From the NCBI GenBank assembly GCA_003599195.1, contig QZIZ01000035.1, positions 1 through 37,940 on the forward strand: DNA of 37,940 nucleotides, read 5' to 3'. Position 1 is the first letter of the stretch; every line of letters begins with the position of its first letter. Source of the stretch: Deltaproteobacteria bacterium. GTDB taxonomy: Bacteria; Desulfobacterota; Desulfobaccia; Desulfobaccales; 0-14-0-80-60-11. Both the position numbers and the translations under genes were made by a program. This document shows, piece after piece, positions 31,601 through 37,940 of this stretch. The notes below the pieces were generated by a model. The model made no database searches, was not told the DNA's origin, and saw only the letters and a program-made list of their open reading frames with translations.

Positions 31601-33664
31601 TTCATAGCGAATGGTGCCGTCCGGTTCGATAATTCGGAGGTGATACATGGAATTTTCAATGAGCAGGCGGTAATGCTGTTCGCTCCGTTTCACCGCCTCC
31701 GCGGCCCGGTGCCGCTCCGTGATATCCTCGAAGGTCATCAGGTTGTCCCCGTTATTAAGCCGCACGGGGACAAAGCTGACGATCTTTTCGGAGCCGTCTT
31801 TGCAGGTAACCGTAAACGTTCCCTGCCTTTTCTCTCCGGGCCGGGCGCGTTTCAGGTCGTCCTTCCAGGCGGTGATGATCTCTTGGCGATAAGCAGGGTC
31901 GGGGTAAGCTTTCCTGAACCAGGTGCTACCGTCGGGCACATCCGCCAGGTCATAGCCGAAAAGTTCGGTGAACCTGGGATTTACGTACTTGAAGGTTCCG
32001 TCCTGATCGATCATCACCAGGGCGAAGGGGGAATTTTCCGTGAGAATCTGGAATTTTTTCCTCTCAAGGTCCAGTTCCTGCTCGGCTTTTTTGCGCGCGG
32101 TGATGTCCAGCAGGGAGGCCACACTCGTCTTAGTGCCGGGAATCATGCCCGCAGTCATCAGGATGTCTTTTACTTCCCCATGCCGGTCAATAAATTGGGT
32201 CTCGTAATTCCTGGGAGCCTGCTGGGGATCGAGGCGCCGCAGCCGGTGATAATCCAGCATCTTCGCCAGATCGTCGCCCCGGAAAAAATCGGTCCAGCTT
32301 TTTTTCCCCTCCAGCTCTTCCCGGGAATAGCCGGAGAGTTTCAAATATTCGGCGTTTGCCAGGGAAATGGTGGTGTCTTCTGCGGCGAGGGCGGTGGCGG
32401 TGCCGGTGTGTTCAAAGATGGCCCGGTATTTCTTCTCCGAGGCCCGCAGGGCTCTTTCCCCTTGCTGGCGGGGAGTGAGGTCCGCCATTACCGCGAAGCT
32501 CCCCTGAAATGTGCCGGCCGGGTCAAACATGGGGACCGGGGAGATGCTGGTGGTAATGGGGGTTCCGTCTTTTCGGGTCCAGGTGAGTTCGTAGGTCTGG
32601 CGTTCCCCGCTTTTCCGCCGCTCCATCTGGTTTTGGAAAATCTCCCGGCTGGCGGTGTCCAGAAAATCGTCGGGATGCCGGCCCAGCAATTCCTCCTTGG
32701 AGTACCCCAGCATCTCACAGAACCTGCGGTTGACAAAGGTAATCCGGCCTTTTTCGTCCTGCATGCCCACGCCGTCGTTCATGGTTTCCACCAGGAGACG
32801 GTAGCGGACCTCGCTTTCCCGGAGGGCCTGCTCCGCCTGTTGACGCGCGGTGATGTCCAGCAAGGAGGCCACTGATTTCTTGGTGCCGGGGATTAAAGCG
32901 ATGGTGGCCAAGATGTCTTTGACCCGCCCCTGCCGGTCCCGCCACCGGAAGGAGTAACTTTTGGGCGCGGCACCGGGGGTGTTCCGCCGCAAACGGTGAT
33001 ATTCCTTAAGCCTCTCCAGGTCTTCAGGGAGGATGAATTCGGTCCAGCTTTTCTTCCCTTCCAATTCCTCCCGGGAATAACCGGAGAGCCTGGCGAATTC
33101 GTCGTTGACCAGGCATAGGATGGTCTGTTCATCATCGATGCTGGTGGCGGTGCCCGTGGTTTCAAAGATGCTGCGGTAGAGGATCTCGGACTGCCGTAAT
33201 TTCTCTTCCGCCTCTTTTCTGGCTAAAATATCCTCCGTCCCGGTCAGGAAAGGCTCTCCAGCCAGTCGCCGGGCCCGATAGCGGGCGGCCAATATCACCC
33301 GGGGCAGCCGCCGCATTTCTTCGGGAGTTTTCAACACGTAGTCGTCGACGCCGCTGAGGAGGGCCTCCAAAGCGGCCTCCTCCCGTTCGGGAGCGGCCAA
33401 CATGATCACCGGACACTCGGGGCGCAGGGTCTTCAATCCCCGGACCACAACCGCGGTTTCCGCCCAGGGAAGCGTGTCGGCAATGATACCCAGGCCAAAA
33501 TCCCCAGTGGCCAGGGCCTCTTGCCAGCCGGCGGCGTCGGCTACCCGGAGGACCAGGAAATCGGCAAAAGCCCGGCCCAGCGCCTCTTCCACCAGGAGGC
33601 GGTCCTCGGCCAGGGGAGAAACCAACAGACAAATCATCTTGGTCAGCAAGTTGGCGCGCGCCAT
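28673..33664 (-). CDS. Hybrid histidine kinase with nine tandem PAS domains
   Basis: 1663 residues, with no membrane segment, so cytoplasmic. A receiver-like domain (10-130) is degenerate: its N-terminal acidic pair is Ser-Pro, though IIADTLPW keeps the central Asp. Nine PAS or PAS-PAC units of about 125 residues follow (155-280, 281-405, 406-530, 531-657, 658-782, 783-908, 909-1036, 1037-1158, 1159-1283). PAS 1 and 3, and PAS 5 and 6, are close copies. PAS 8 carries a Cys-Pro-Asp-Cys motif (1097-1100). Then come the HisKA with GGIAHDFNN (His1301), the HATPase with TGLGLAVVHGIVKKHGG and a C-terminal receiver (VITDQTMPKLTG). It should sense cytoplasmic signals and act on the NtrC-type regulator just downstream. 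A possible sigma-54 promoter is upstream. Confidence 0.95.
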   Translation of the reverse strand: MARANLLTKMICLLVSPLAEDRLLVEEALGRAFADFLVLRVADAAGWQEALATGDFGLGIIADTLPWAETAVVVRGLKTLRPECPVIMLAAPEREEAALEALLSGVDDYVLKTPEEMRRLPRVILAARYRARRLAGEPFLTGTEDILARKEAEEKLRQSEILYRSIFETTGTATSIDDEQTILCLVNDEFARLSGYSREELEGKKSWTEFILPEDLERLKEYHRLRRNTPGAAPKSYSFRWRDRQGRVKDILATIALIPGTKKSVASLLDITARQQAEQALRESEVRYRLLVETMNDGVGMQDEKGRITFVNRRFCEMLGYSKEELLGRHPDDFLDTASREIFQNQMERRKSGERQTYELTWTRKDGTPITTSISPVPMFDPAGTFQGSFAVMADLTPRQQGERALRASEKKYRAIFEHTGTATALAAEDTTISLANAEYLKLSGYSREELEGKKSWTDFFRGDDLAKMLDYHRLRRLDPQQAPRNYETQFIDRHGEVKDILMTAGMIPGTKTSVASLLDITARKKAEQELDLERKKFQILTENSPFALVMIDQDGTFKYVNPRFTELFGYDLADVPDGSTWFRKAYPDPAYRQEIITAWKDDLKRARPGEKRQGTFTVTCKDGSEKIVSFVPVRLNNGDNLMTFEDITERHRAAEAVKRSEQHYRLLIENSMYHLRIIEPDGTIRYESPTLERFLGYQPAEQEGNNAFDFVHPDDQALAQETLGHLMENPGLVVSAEMRYRHQDGAWRWLEVKGKNLLHEPIINGIILNGRDITERKQAEEAVKRSEEHFRLLIENSMCHLGIIGPDGIVRYESPTLERMLGYDIGEIVGRNSFELTHPDDVAKSLEILKYLLESPGQVFSTEVRYRHKDGSWRYLEVKAKNLLDEPIIQGIVVNAHDITLRREALEALRQSEDRYRAMVEDQTEFVTRYLPDGIVTFVNETFCRYSGLSREELLGKSFYPLIPEEDHAAIQRSIASLNPENPFATIEHRVLLPDGKVAWHQWTNRAIFDSRGKIVEFQGVGRDVTERKRAEEALQQAEAEKSLILENMSEMVAYRDRDNRILWVNRAAADCAGMSPEEMVGRVCYEVLHQRQTPCPDCGLFEAVAAGRPMQIEVHKSDGMIIFVRSSPVRNEKGEVPGSVVVATDITARKKAEEAIKASEEKMRLVIESAPVGIRIIQQGRHIYVNPALVRMFGCQDAGEIVGWPMGLLFTPGESENPHRDTANAPGGKPGSSSYEALGLKEDGSRIEIQVWQTEIDFRGEPATLDFVLDISEAQALRSQLLQAQKMEAIGTLAGGIAHDFNNILLPILINAEMVQEDLPLDSPLRQKMARVIKACRRAIDLVKQILAFSRHEERRLSPVSLSAAIEDSLRLLRSTLPATIEIRQHLESEGDTVLGDPTQIQQVLINLCTNAAHAIGDKGGVIEISLQKMNPDTAQFRSQNLEPGDYLHLLVRDNGPGMDPATMERIFDPYFTTKKPEEGTGLGLAVVHGIVKKHGGAISVESEPGKGSVFQIFLPRAEAEAIQKDRGLTPLPKGRERILLVDNDPEIVATVQQLMEHLGYQVTVQTDSMEALRSFRAKPQDFDLVITDQTMPKLTGEDLAREILGLRPDMPVILCTGFSEAVTRKKARILGIREFIIKPIATRVMAETIRRALEPRQDLG

Positions 33665-33714
33665 CAGGTTAAGCCTCAGAAAAAGTCTAAGAGTAAGAAC
33701 ACCCTTTATACCCG

Positions 33715-33730
33715 TGCAGCAGACATGCCA
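33715..33730 (-). promoter_or_regulatory. Predicted sigma-54 (RpoN) promoter of the PAS kinase operon
   Basis: The minus strand reads TGGCATGTCTGCTGCA, fitting TGGCAYG-N4-TTGCW with one mismatch and the required GG-N10-GC spacing. The transcript should start near 33704, about 40 bases before the kinase start codon. The operon encodes its own sigma-54 activator. Confidence 0.65.
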
Positions 33731-33871
33731 GAATCGATCAATTCCGGGGAGATTCTGGTAGATTACTCAATGCGGATTTACGGCGGGGTGGAAAGTTTGT
33801 AACAGTCTCAATTTCCTCAAGGGATTAGAGGAGGGGGGAAAGGCTCATGGCCCTTGGCCCCTCCCCGAAAA

Positions 33872-35059
33872 TCACTTCACCAAATGCTTTTTTGCCAATT
33901 CCTCTCCCAGCTTCCGGGCCGCGGCCAGTTCCCCGGGGTCGGGGATGTATTTGACCTGGAAGCCTTCGTGGACCACATTGAGCTTCATGGCTTGCAGCTC
34001 CTGGGTGATAAGGCCCACGGCCTGGCCGCTCCAGCCGAAGGAGCCGAAGGCCGCGGCCGCCTTGTTCCTGGGCTTCAGGCCCTTCAAGTAAGTGAGAAAC
34101 TGGCCCACCGTGGGGAAGAGGCCGTTATTCAGGGTGGGAGAGCCGAAGAGAAGCAGCCCTGCGTCCAGGACTTCGGTGACGATGTCGCTGATGTGGGTAA
34201 GGCGCAAATGGTGGAGCTGGGCTTCCACCCCGGCGTCAGTCAACCCCTGGATAAAGGCTTCCGCCAACATTTCGGTGCTGTGCCACATAGTGTCGTAGAT
34301 CACCAGGGCCTTGGGCTCAGCCGTGAACGCGGCCCATTTCCGGTAAAAAGAAAAGGCCCAATCGGGATTCCGGTAAATCAACCCGTGGTCCGGGGCGACG
34401 ATCTTCAAGGTCAGGCCCATCTTGGCAATCTTGTCGAAGAGCTGGAGGATCAAGGCCCCGAAGGGCATGAGGATATTGGCGTAATACTTTTTCAGTTGAT
34501 GGTCGTACTCGCAGGGAAAGTTGGGAAAGGTGTCGTCGAAGCGTTCGCTGGAGGCCAGGTGTGCCCCGAAAGCATCGCTGGAAAAGAGGATTTGGTCCTC
34601 TTTAAGATAAGTCATCATGGAGTCCGGCCAGTGGAGCATGGGGGTCTCCAGGAAGGTGAGGGTGCGCTTGCCCAGGGAGAGCTCATCCCCGGTCTTCACC
34701 TCCACGAAGGGCCAGTCCTGCTTGTAATGGCGGCTCAAGCCGGCTTTGCCGTGGGGGGAGCAGAAGATCTTTTCCGGCTTGACCCGGGCCACGGTCTCCG
34801 GCAGGCCTCCGGAATGATCCATCTCCACGTGGTTGGAGACGATGTAGTCGATCTTCTCGGGGGGCACGATGGCCGCCACCCGGCCCATCATCTCCGGCAC
34901 GAATTCTTTTTTCACCGTGTCGATGAGGGTGATTTTTTCATCGATGATGAGATAGGCGTTATAGGTGGAGCCCGCTTCCGTTTGATAGCCGTGGAAATCC
35001 CGGAGGTTCCAATCGACGACCCCCACCCAGTAAACTCCAGGCGTTAGTTCCACAGTCAT
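33872..35059 (-). CDS. fprA: Flavodiiron protein (A-type flavoprotein, class A)
   Basis: 395 residues, the standard length of class A flavodiiron proteins. The N-terminal metallo-beta-lactamase-like domain supplies the di-iron site: His77, Glu79 and Asp81 with His82 (SNHVEMDHSGG), His143 (MLHWPDSM), Asp162 (SSDAFGAH) and His225 (PDHGLIY). The C-terminal flavodoxin domain (about 250-390) binds FMN: VIYDTMWHSTEMLAEAF, FGSPTLNNGLFPTV and AFGSFGWSGQAV. The enzyme reduces O2 to water and/or NO to N2O, protecting anaerobes; which substrate is preferred cannot be read from sequence. The ATG has GGAGG about 6 bases upstream. No rubredoxin gene, the usual electron donor, is adjacent. A repeat block lies between it and the DnaJ-like gene. 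Confidence 0.95.
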   Translation of the reverse strand: MTVELTPGVYWVGVVDWNLRDFHGYQTEAGSTYNAYLIIDEKITLIDTVKKEFVPEMMGRVAAIVPPEKIDYIVSNHVEMDHSGGLPETVARVKPEKIFCSPHGKAGLSRHYKQDWPFVEVKTGDELSLGKRTLTFLETPMLHWPDSMMTYLKEDQILFSSDAFGAHLASSERFDDTFPNFPCEYDHQLKKYYANILMPFGALILQLFDKIAKMGLTLKIVAPDHGLIYRNPDWAFSFYRKWAAFTAEPKALVIYDTMWHSTEMLAEAFIQGLTDAGVEAQLHHLRLTHISDIVTEVLDAGLLLFGSPTLNNGLFPTVGQFLTYLKGLKPRNKAAAAFGSFGWSGQAVGLITQELQAMKLNVVHEGFQVKYIPDPGELAAARKLGEELAKKHLVK

Positions 35060-35082
35060 ACTTGCCTCCGAATAAATGATTA

Positions 35083-35183
35083 GGGGTCAGGGGCCGGGGC
35101 TCAGGGGCCAGAAAAAGATGTTTTTTTACTGACCCCTGATCCCTGACCCCTGGCCCCTGCTTTTAATGGCCCCTGATCCCTGC
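35083..35183. repeat. CCCCTGGCCCC-family repeat between fprA and the DnaJ-like gene
   Basis: GGGGTCAGGGGCC and CAGGGGCCAG words (35083-35110) are followed by a T-rich loop and complementary GACCCCTGATCCCTGACCCC words (35130-35160); more copies trail to 35183. This is the same family as 431-481. Confidence 0.75.
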
Positions 35184-35186
35184 TTT

Positions 35187-36137
35187 CTAAAGCCCTTCCT
35201 TGGTCAGTTCTTCCAAGAGGGTTTTCTGTTTCTTGGTCAATTCTGTGGGGGTGTCGACGATGATCCGCACGTATTGGTCTCCCCGGGTTTTGCCGTTGGC
35301 GAAAGGGATGCCGTAGTTCTTCAGGCGCATCTTGGTATGGCTTTGAGTGCCTGGAGGCACCTTGAGGCTCATGGTCTTGCCGTCCAGGGTGGGGGCGGTC
35401 ACCTTGGTGCCCAACGCGGCTTCGGTGAAGCGGATATGCCGGTCCACGTAGAGATCGTTGCCTTCTCTCTTAAAAACCGGGTGTTCCTGCTCTCTGAGCT
35501 TGATATACAAGTCACCGGCCGGTCCTCCCATGTGGCCGGGCCGGCCTTTGCCGGGGATGCGCAGCCTTTTGCCCGGCAGGGCGCCGGGGGGGATCTTTAC
35601 CGAGACCTTTACGCTCTGGCCGTTGGAGGTAAAGCTCACCAGTTTTTCGGTGCCGAAGGCCATCTCATGGAGGGTGATGGGCATTTCCACCTGGAGATCT
35701 TCGCCTTTGAGATGCTGGGCCTGGGCCTCAAAATCCTCGCCGGGAACGCCGCCGTAGCGAAATATCCGGGTGCGGCCTCCCCCCCGGGCCTGGCGGCCGC
35801 CAAATCCGCCCAACCCGCCGAACAGGCGGCTGAAGATGTTGTCGGAGATGCCGGTGTCGAAGATTTCGCCGAAATCGAAGCCCTTAAAGATGTCTTCCCG
35901 GGAGTACCTCTGTTGGAAGCCCTGGGACCCGAACTCGTCATATTCCTTGCGCTTCTCCGGGTTGCTCAGAACTGCGTAGGCTTCACTGATTTTCTTGAAC
36001 TGCTCTTCGGCCTGGCGCTTGTCTCCCTTGGCCTTATCGGGGTGGTATTTCTGGGCCAGTTTGCGGTAGGCCTTCTTGATCTCCTCCGCAGAGGCGTCCC
36101 GCTTGACCCCCAGAATCTGATAATAATCTTCCGCCAT
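35187..36137 (-). CDS. Class B J-domain cochaperone (CbpA/DnaJ type)
   Basis: 316 residues. The J domain opens [15 protein letters not shown] and carries the HPD motif (32-34) that stimulates DnaK ATPase. A Gly/Phe-rich linker follows ([15 protein letters not shown]), then two beta-sandwich substrate-binding lobes (for example [21 protein letters not shown]). The CxxCxGxG zinc repeats of class A DnaJ are absent, making this a CbpA-type protein. Transcription should start from the promoter at 36155-36182 and leave only about 10 bases of leader with no recognisable ribosome-binding site. No dnaK or grpE is adjacent. Confidence 0.92.
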   Translation of the reverse strand: MAEDYYQILGVKRDASAEEIKKAYRKLAQKYHPDKAKGDKRQAEEQFKKISEAYAVLSNPEKRKEYDEFGSQGFQQRYSREDIFKGFDFGEIFDTGISDNIFSRLFGGLGGFGGRQARGGGRTRIFRYGGVPGEDFEAQAQHLKGEDLQVEMPITLHEMAFGTEKLVSFTSNGQSVKVSVKIPPGALPGKRLRIPGKGRPGHMGGPAGDLYIKLREQEHPVFKREGNDLYVDRHIRFTEAALGTKVTAPTLDGKTMSLKVPPGTQSHTKMRLKNYGIPFANGKTRGDQYVRIIVDTPTELTKKQKTLLEELTKEGL

Positions 36138-36154
36138 GGTATGCTCGCGAATGT

Positions 36155-36182
36155 ATTATAAAGCCGAAATAGTTTTTGTCAA
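36155..36182 (-). promoter_or_regulatory. Consensus sigma-70 promoter of the CbpA-like gene
   Basis: On the minus strand TTGACA (36177-36182) and TATAAT (36155-36160) are both perfect, with a 16-base spacer. The predicted start near 36148 leaves a leader of about 10-12 bases. Confidence 0.75.
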
Positions 36183-36252
36183 GGCAATATAATTGGGTAA
36201 CATTCCTATTTTATTGGCAAAATCTCTTGGGATAACACTAAAATTTACCCCC

Positions 36253-36281
36253 TTGATAAATTTTTCTATTTGTGTTAGTAA
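36253..36281 (+). promoter_or_regulatory. Possible promoter of the small membrane protein gene
   Basis: TTGATA (36253-36258) and TAGTAA (36276-36281) are 17 bases apart, in an AT-rich divergent region. The -10 match is poor, so this is tentative. Confidence 0.3.
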
Positions 36282-36352
36282 TCACAATCTGTGAGGTATG
36301 AATTAGTTACGACCCGGCAAGTAGCTGGACATTTTTTTCAAGGAGGTTGGGC

Positions 36353-36646
36353 ATGACGGCTTTGATCGGCGGACTAGTGGCGGTGGCGCTAGGATTAATC
36401 GGCCTGGGGTTATGGTGGCGGGATTTTCTCAGCTTGCTGGCCGGGGCAATTCCTCTGTTGCTTCTTTTGGGTGGCGCTTTAGCCGTCTATCTGGGTTTTG
36501 AAGAGGCCAAAGACAAGATCCTCAAAAAAGAAGAGGCCCCTTCCTTTGAATCCCCCAAGGTATCCGAAGGCGAGGTGGAAAAATATAAGTCTGAAGTGGA
36601 AAATCTGAAAGCCGAGATCGAAGAACTTAAGAAAAAGAAGAAATAA
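36353..36646 (+). CDS. Small membrane protein with C-terminal coiled coil
   Basis: 97 residues from ATG 36353, chosen because AAGGAGG (36340-36346) fits it; a TTG 6 bases earlier is also in frame. Two hydrophobic helices (about 2-20 and 29-48) are followed by a strongly charged heptad-like tail: VEKYKSEVENLKAEIEELKKKKK region, near 76-97. No family is recognised. It could be a membrane-anchored coiled coil for protein contact. It is divergent from the CbpA-like gene, and convergent with birA. Confidence 0.75.
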   Translation: MTALIGGLVAVALGLIGLGLWWRDFLSLLAGAIPLLLLLGGALAVYLGFEEAKDKILKKEEAPSFESPKVSEGEVEKYKSEVENLKAEIEELKKKKK

Positions 36647-36662
36647 GATCTAAGATATCCCT

Positions 36663-36686
36663 GGCCCCTGGAACCCTTCAGGGGCC
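36663..36686. terminator. Hairpin between convergent genes, overlapping the birA 3' end
   Basis: GGCCCCTG (36663-36670) pairs perfectly with CAGGGGCC (36679-36686). It sits between the coiled-coil protein gene and birA, and its right arm encodes the last birA codons. Wording resembles the CCCCTGGCCCC repeats. It may serve as a two-way terminator, though no clear T-run follows. Confidence 0.45.
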
Positions 36687-37691
36687 GGGGGCAATCTCCC
36701 CGGAGGTCACCCGGATGACCTCCCCTGTTCCCTGCCGCAGCAGCAAAGCCCCATCACCGGCAACATCCAGAGCCAGACCCGAAATTACTCTAGGCCCCTG
36801 CCGCACCGTGACTAGCTGCCCCAGGGTCACGTTGTGGCTGCGCCATTCATCAAGAATCACTTCAAAGCCCTGGTGGAGAAAAAGGTCATAGAGGGCCTCG
36901 ATTTCCTCCAGCCAGGCCTGGAGAATCTCCCTCCGGCTGCATGAGGAGCCAGTCGACAAAGCCAGGGACGTGGCGGTGAGATCAAGCGGCTCCGGGAACT
37001 CCCGGTTGTTGATGTTCAGGCCCAGACCCACCACCAGGTGGCGGATGCGGTCGCTTTCCGTCTCCATTTCCGTGAGGATGCCCCCCAGCTTTTTCCCGTC
37101 CAGCAAAAGATCGTTGGGCCATTTGATGCCCGGCGCCAATCCGGTCGTCCTGCTTAAAGCCCGGACCACCGCCACCGCAGTAGCGAGGGTGATCTGGGGC
37201 ATCTCCGTGGGCGGCAGCAACGGCCGCAGCAGAAGTGAGACATAGAGGCCCGCGCCGGGGGGTGAGTCCCACTCCCGGCCCAGCCGGCCCCGGCCCCGGG
37301 TCTGGTGCTCGGCCACCACCAGGGAGCCTTCCGGCGCGTCTTTGCTTCCCAATTCCTTGGCCAGATCGTTGGTGGAGGGGAGGCTGTCGAAATGATGGAT
37401 GGGGCCCCGCAGATAACGGGTTTTCAACCCCTCCATGACCTCGGCGGGCAGGAGTTTGTCCGGGATTCCCAGGAGCCGGTACCCTCGCCGGGGTGAGCCT
37501 TCAATGGCGTACCCGGAAGCCTTGAGGCGGTTGATGCGCTTCCAGACCGCGGCCCGGCTCAGGCCCAACAGCCCCGCCAGGGCCTCCCCGGAGAGGGGAG
37601 CGCCGGCTTCCTTCAAGGCCCCTAGAATGGTGGCCTCTACCGCGTCTCCATCTTTAAGGCCCCGGGGGCCCGGTGCCGCTTTACGTGTCAT
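36678..37691 (-). CDS. birA: Biotin-protein ligase with HTH domain (BirA)
   Basis: 337 residues from ATG 37689-37691; a TTG two codons upstream is less likely. The N-terminal winged helix-turn-helix (about 20-72: LSGEALAGLLGLSRAAVWKR, GSPRRGYRLL) marks a bifunctional repressor-ligase. The catalytic domain carries the biotinyl-AMP loop GRGRLGREW (133-141), a KWPNDLLLDGKKLGG segment (191-205) and GLGLNINN, with a small SH3-like C-terminal domain. BirA biotinylates acyl-CoA carboxylase subunits and may repress biotin genes, none of which lies in the window. No clear ribosome-binding site precedes the start. The last codons lie in a palindromic repeat. Confidence 0.95.
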   Translation of the reverse strand: MTRKAAPGPRGLKDGDAVEATILGALKEAGAPLSGEALAGLLGLSRAAVWKRINRLKASGYAIEGSPRRGYRLLGIPDKLLPAEVMEGLKTRYLRGPIHHFDSLPSTNDLAKELGSKDAPEGSLVVAEHQTRGRGRLGREWDSPPGAGLYVSLLLRPLLPPTEMPQITLATAVAVVRALSRTTGLAPGIKWPNDLLLDGKKLGGILTEMETESDRIRHLVVGLGLNINNREFPEPLDLTATSLALSTGSSCSRREILQAWLEEIEALYDLFLHQGFEVILDEWRSHNVTLGQLVTVRQGPRVISGLALDVAGDGALLLRQGTGEVIRVTSGEIAPGP

Positions 37692-37756
37692 GGGCAAAGG
37701 GATTATTTCAAATCCACCAATAATAATCGTAATTTATTGAAATTATAGATTCTTTT

Positions 37757-37790
37757 AACTAAAAACCAAAACCTTAAAACGAAAAACTGT
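37757..37790. repeat. AACTAAAAACCAAAACC dispersed repeat
   Basis: AACTAAAAACCAAAACC, then AAAACGAAAAACTGT, resemble 16701-16728 and, inverted, 11018-11052. It separates birA from the partial gene at the window edge. Confidence 0.45.
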
Positions 37791-37791
37791 A

Positions 37792-37940
37792 TTACTTCTT
37801 CTCCGTTTCTGGATCAGGTTTTCGACGTTTCGTCATCTGGCCCTTCAGCGAGTTATTATAGACCGCGGCCCCGATCAAGCCGGTTCTGAAATCAACCCAG
37901 TCCCAGGTTGTGCCATCAAGTGAATAATTGATTAGAAGGT
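37792..37940 (-). CDS. C-terminal end of an unknown gene, running off the window
   Basis: On the minus strand an open frame enters at the window end and stops at 37792-37794, giving 48 residues: YSLDGTTWDWVDFRTGLIGA, VYNNSLKGQMTKRRK and a basic, acidic ending PDPETEKK. The length is too short for a family. The YSLDGTTW word is seen in beta-rich secreted proteins, but that is weak evidence. The start lies outside the window. Confidence 0.5.
   Translation of the reverse strand, partial: LLINYSLDGTTWDWVDFRTGLIGAAVYNNSLKGQMTKRRKPDPETEKK

Noticed and set aside
33697..33702. TATAAA on the minus strand as a sigma-70 -10 box for the kinase operon
   Set aside because: No -35-like hexamer lies at the right distance; the overlapping sigma-54 motif fits much better.
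33854..35047. 397-codon open frame on the plus strand
   Set aside because: It is the antisense shadow of the flavodiiron gene, which has intact di-iron and flavodoxin motifs and a good ribosome-binding site; the shadow shows no family features.

Overview
The window looks like a chromosomal segment of an anaerobic Desulfobacterota ('deltaproteobacterial') organism, possibly near Desulfobacca or Syntrophobacter. This rests on high-GC coding DNA, a stand-alone nickel CO dehydrogenase, a flavodiiron protein, a sigma-54 two-component system and many PAS/GAF sensors. The assignment is inferred from gene content; no rRNA or tRNA was seen. There is no CRISPR array, prophage or intact insertion sequence.

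Layout. 1-4535: end of rlmH, a NifU-type scaffold, a secreted SIMPL protein, ftsH behind a good sigma-70 promoter, and a SleB-like wall hydrolase. 4632-11013: an AddB-like nuclease and an AddA/RecB-like helicase-nuclease, forming a double-strand-break repair pair. 11335-16954: a formylglycine-enzyme-like protein without the usual cysteines, cooS, radC, an acetyl-CoA hydrolase/4-hydroxybutyrate CoA-transferase family enzyme and a DUF2905 protein. 17291-22788: a tight rightward operon of galT, glgA, a GAF-domain histidine kinase, a receiver protein and a LapA-like membrane protein, which ties storage-sugar metabolism to signalling. 22852-24253: a PH-like membrane protein and a histone-deacetylase-fold protein with an altered zinc site, both leftward. 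24708-26150: a POT-family transporter. 26151-27272: repeats, a wrecked kinase fragment and AT-rich DNA. 27273-33664: an NtrC-type regulator and a nine-PAS hybrid kinase, leftward, with a good sigma-54 promoter in front. 33872-37940: flavodiiron protein, a class B DnaJ/CbpA behind a near-perfect sigma-70 promoter, a small membrane/coiled-coil protein, birA and the end of an unknown gene.

The most distinctive feature is the load of short palindromic repeats. At least seven kinds occupy the intergenic spaces, some in two or more copies. One, a 60-bp near-perfect palindrome, lies in frame inside the AddA-like gene and is translated as 20 residues. Other points of interest are the deacetylase-fold protein lacking two of three zinc ligands, the sigma-54 promoter in front of the nine-PAS kinase operon, a possible 28-codon ORF ahead of the CoA-transferase, and a leader with two overlapping long-range pairings in front of galT.
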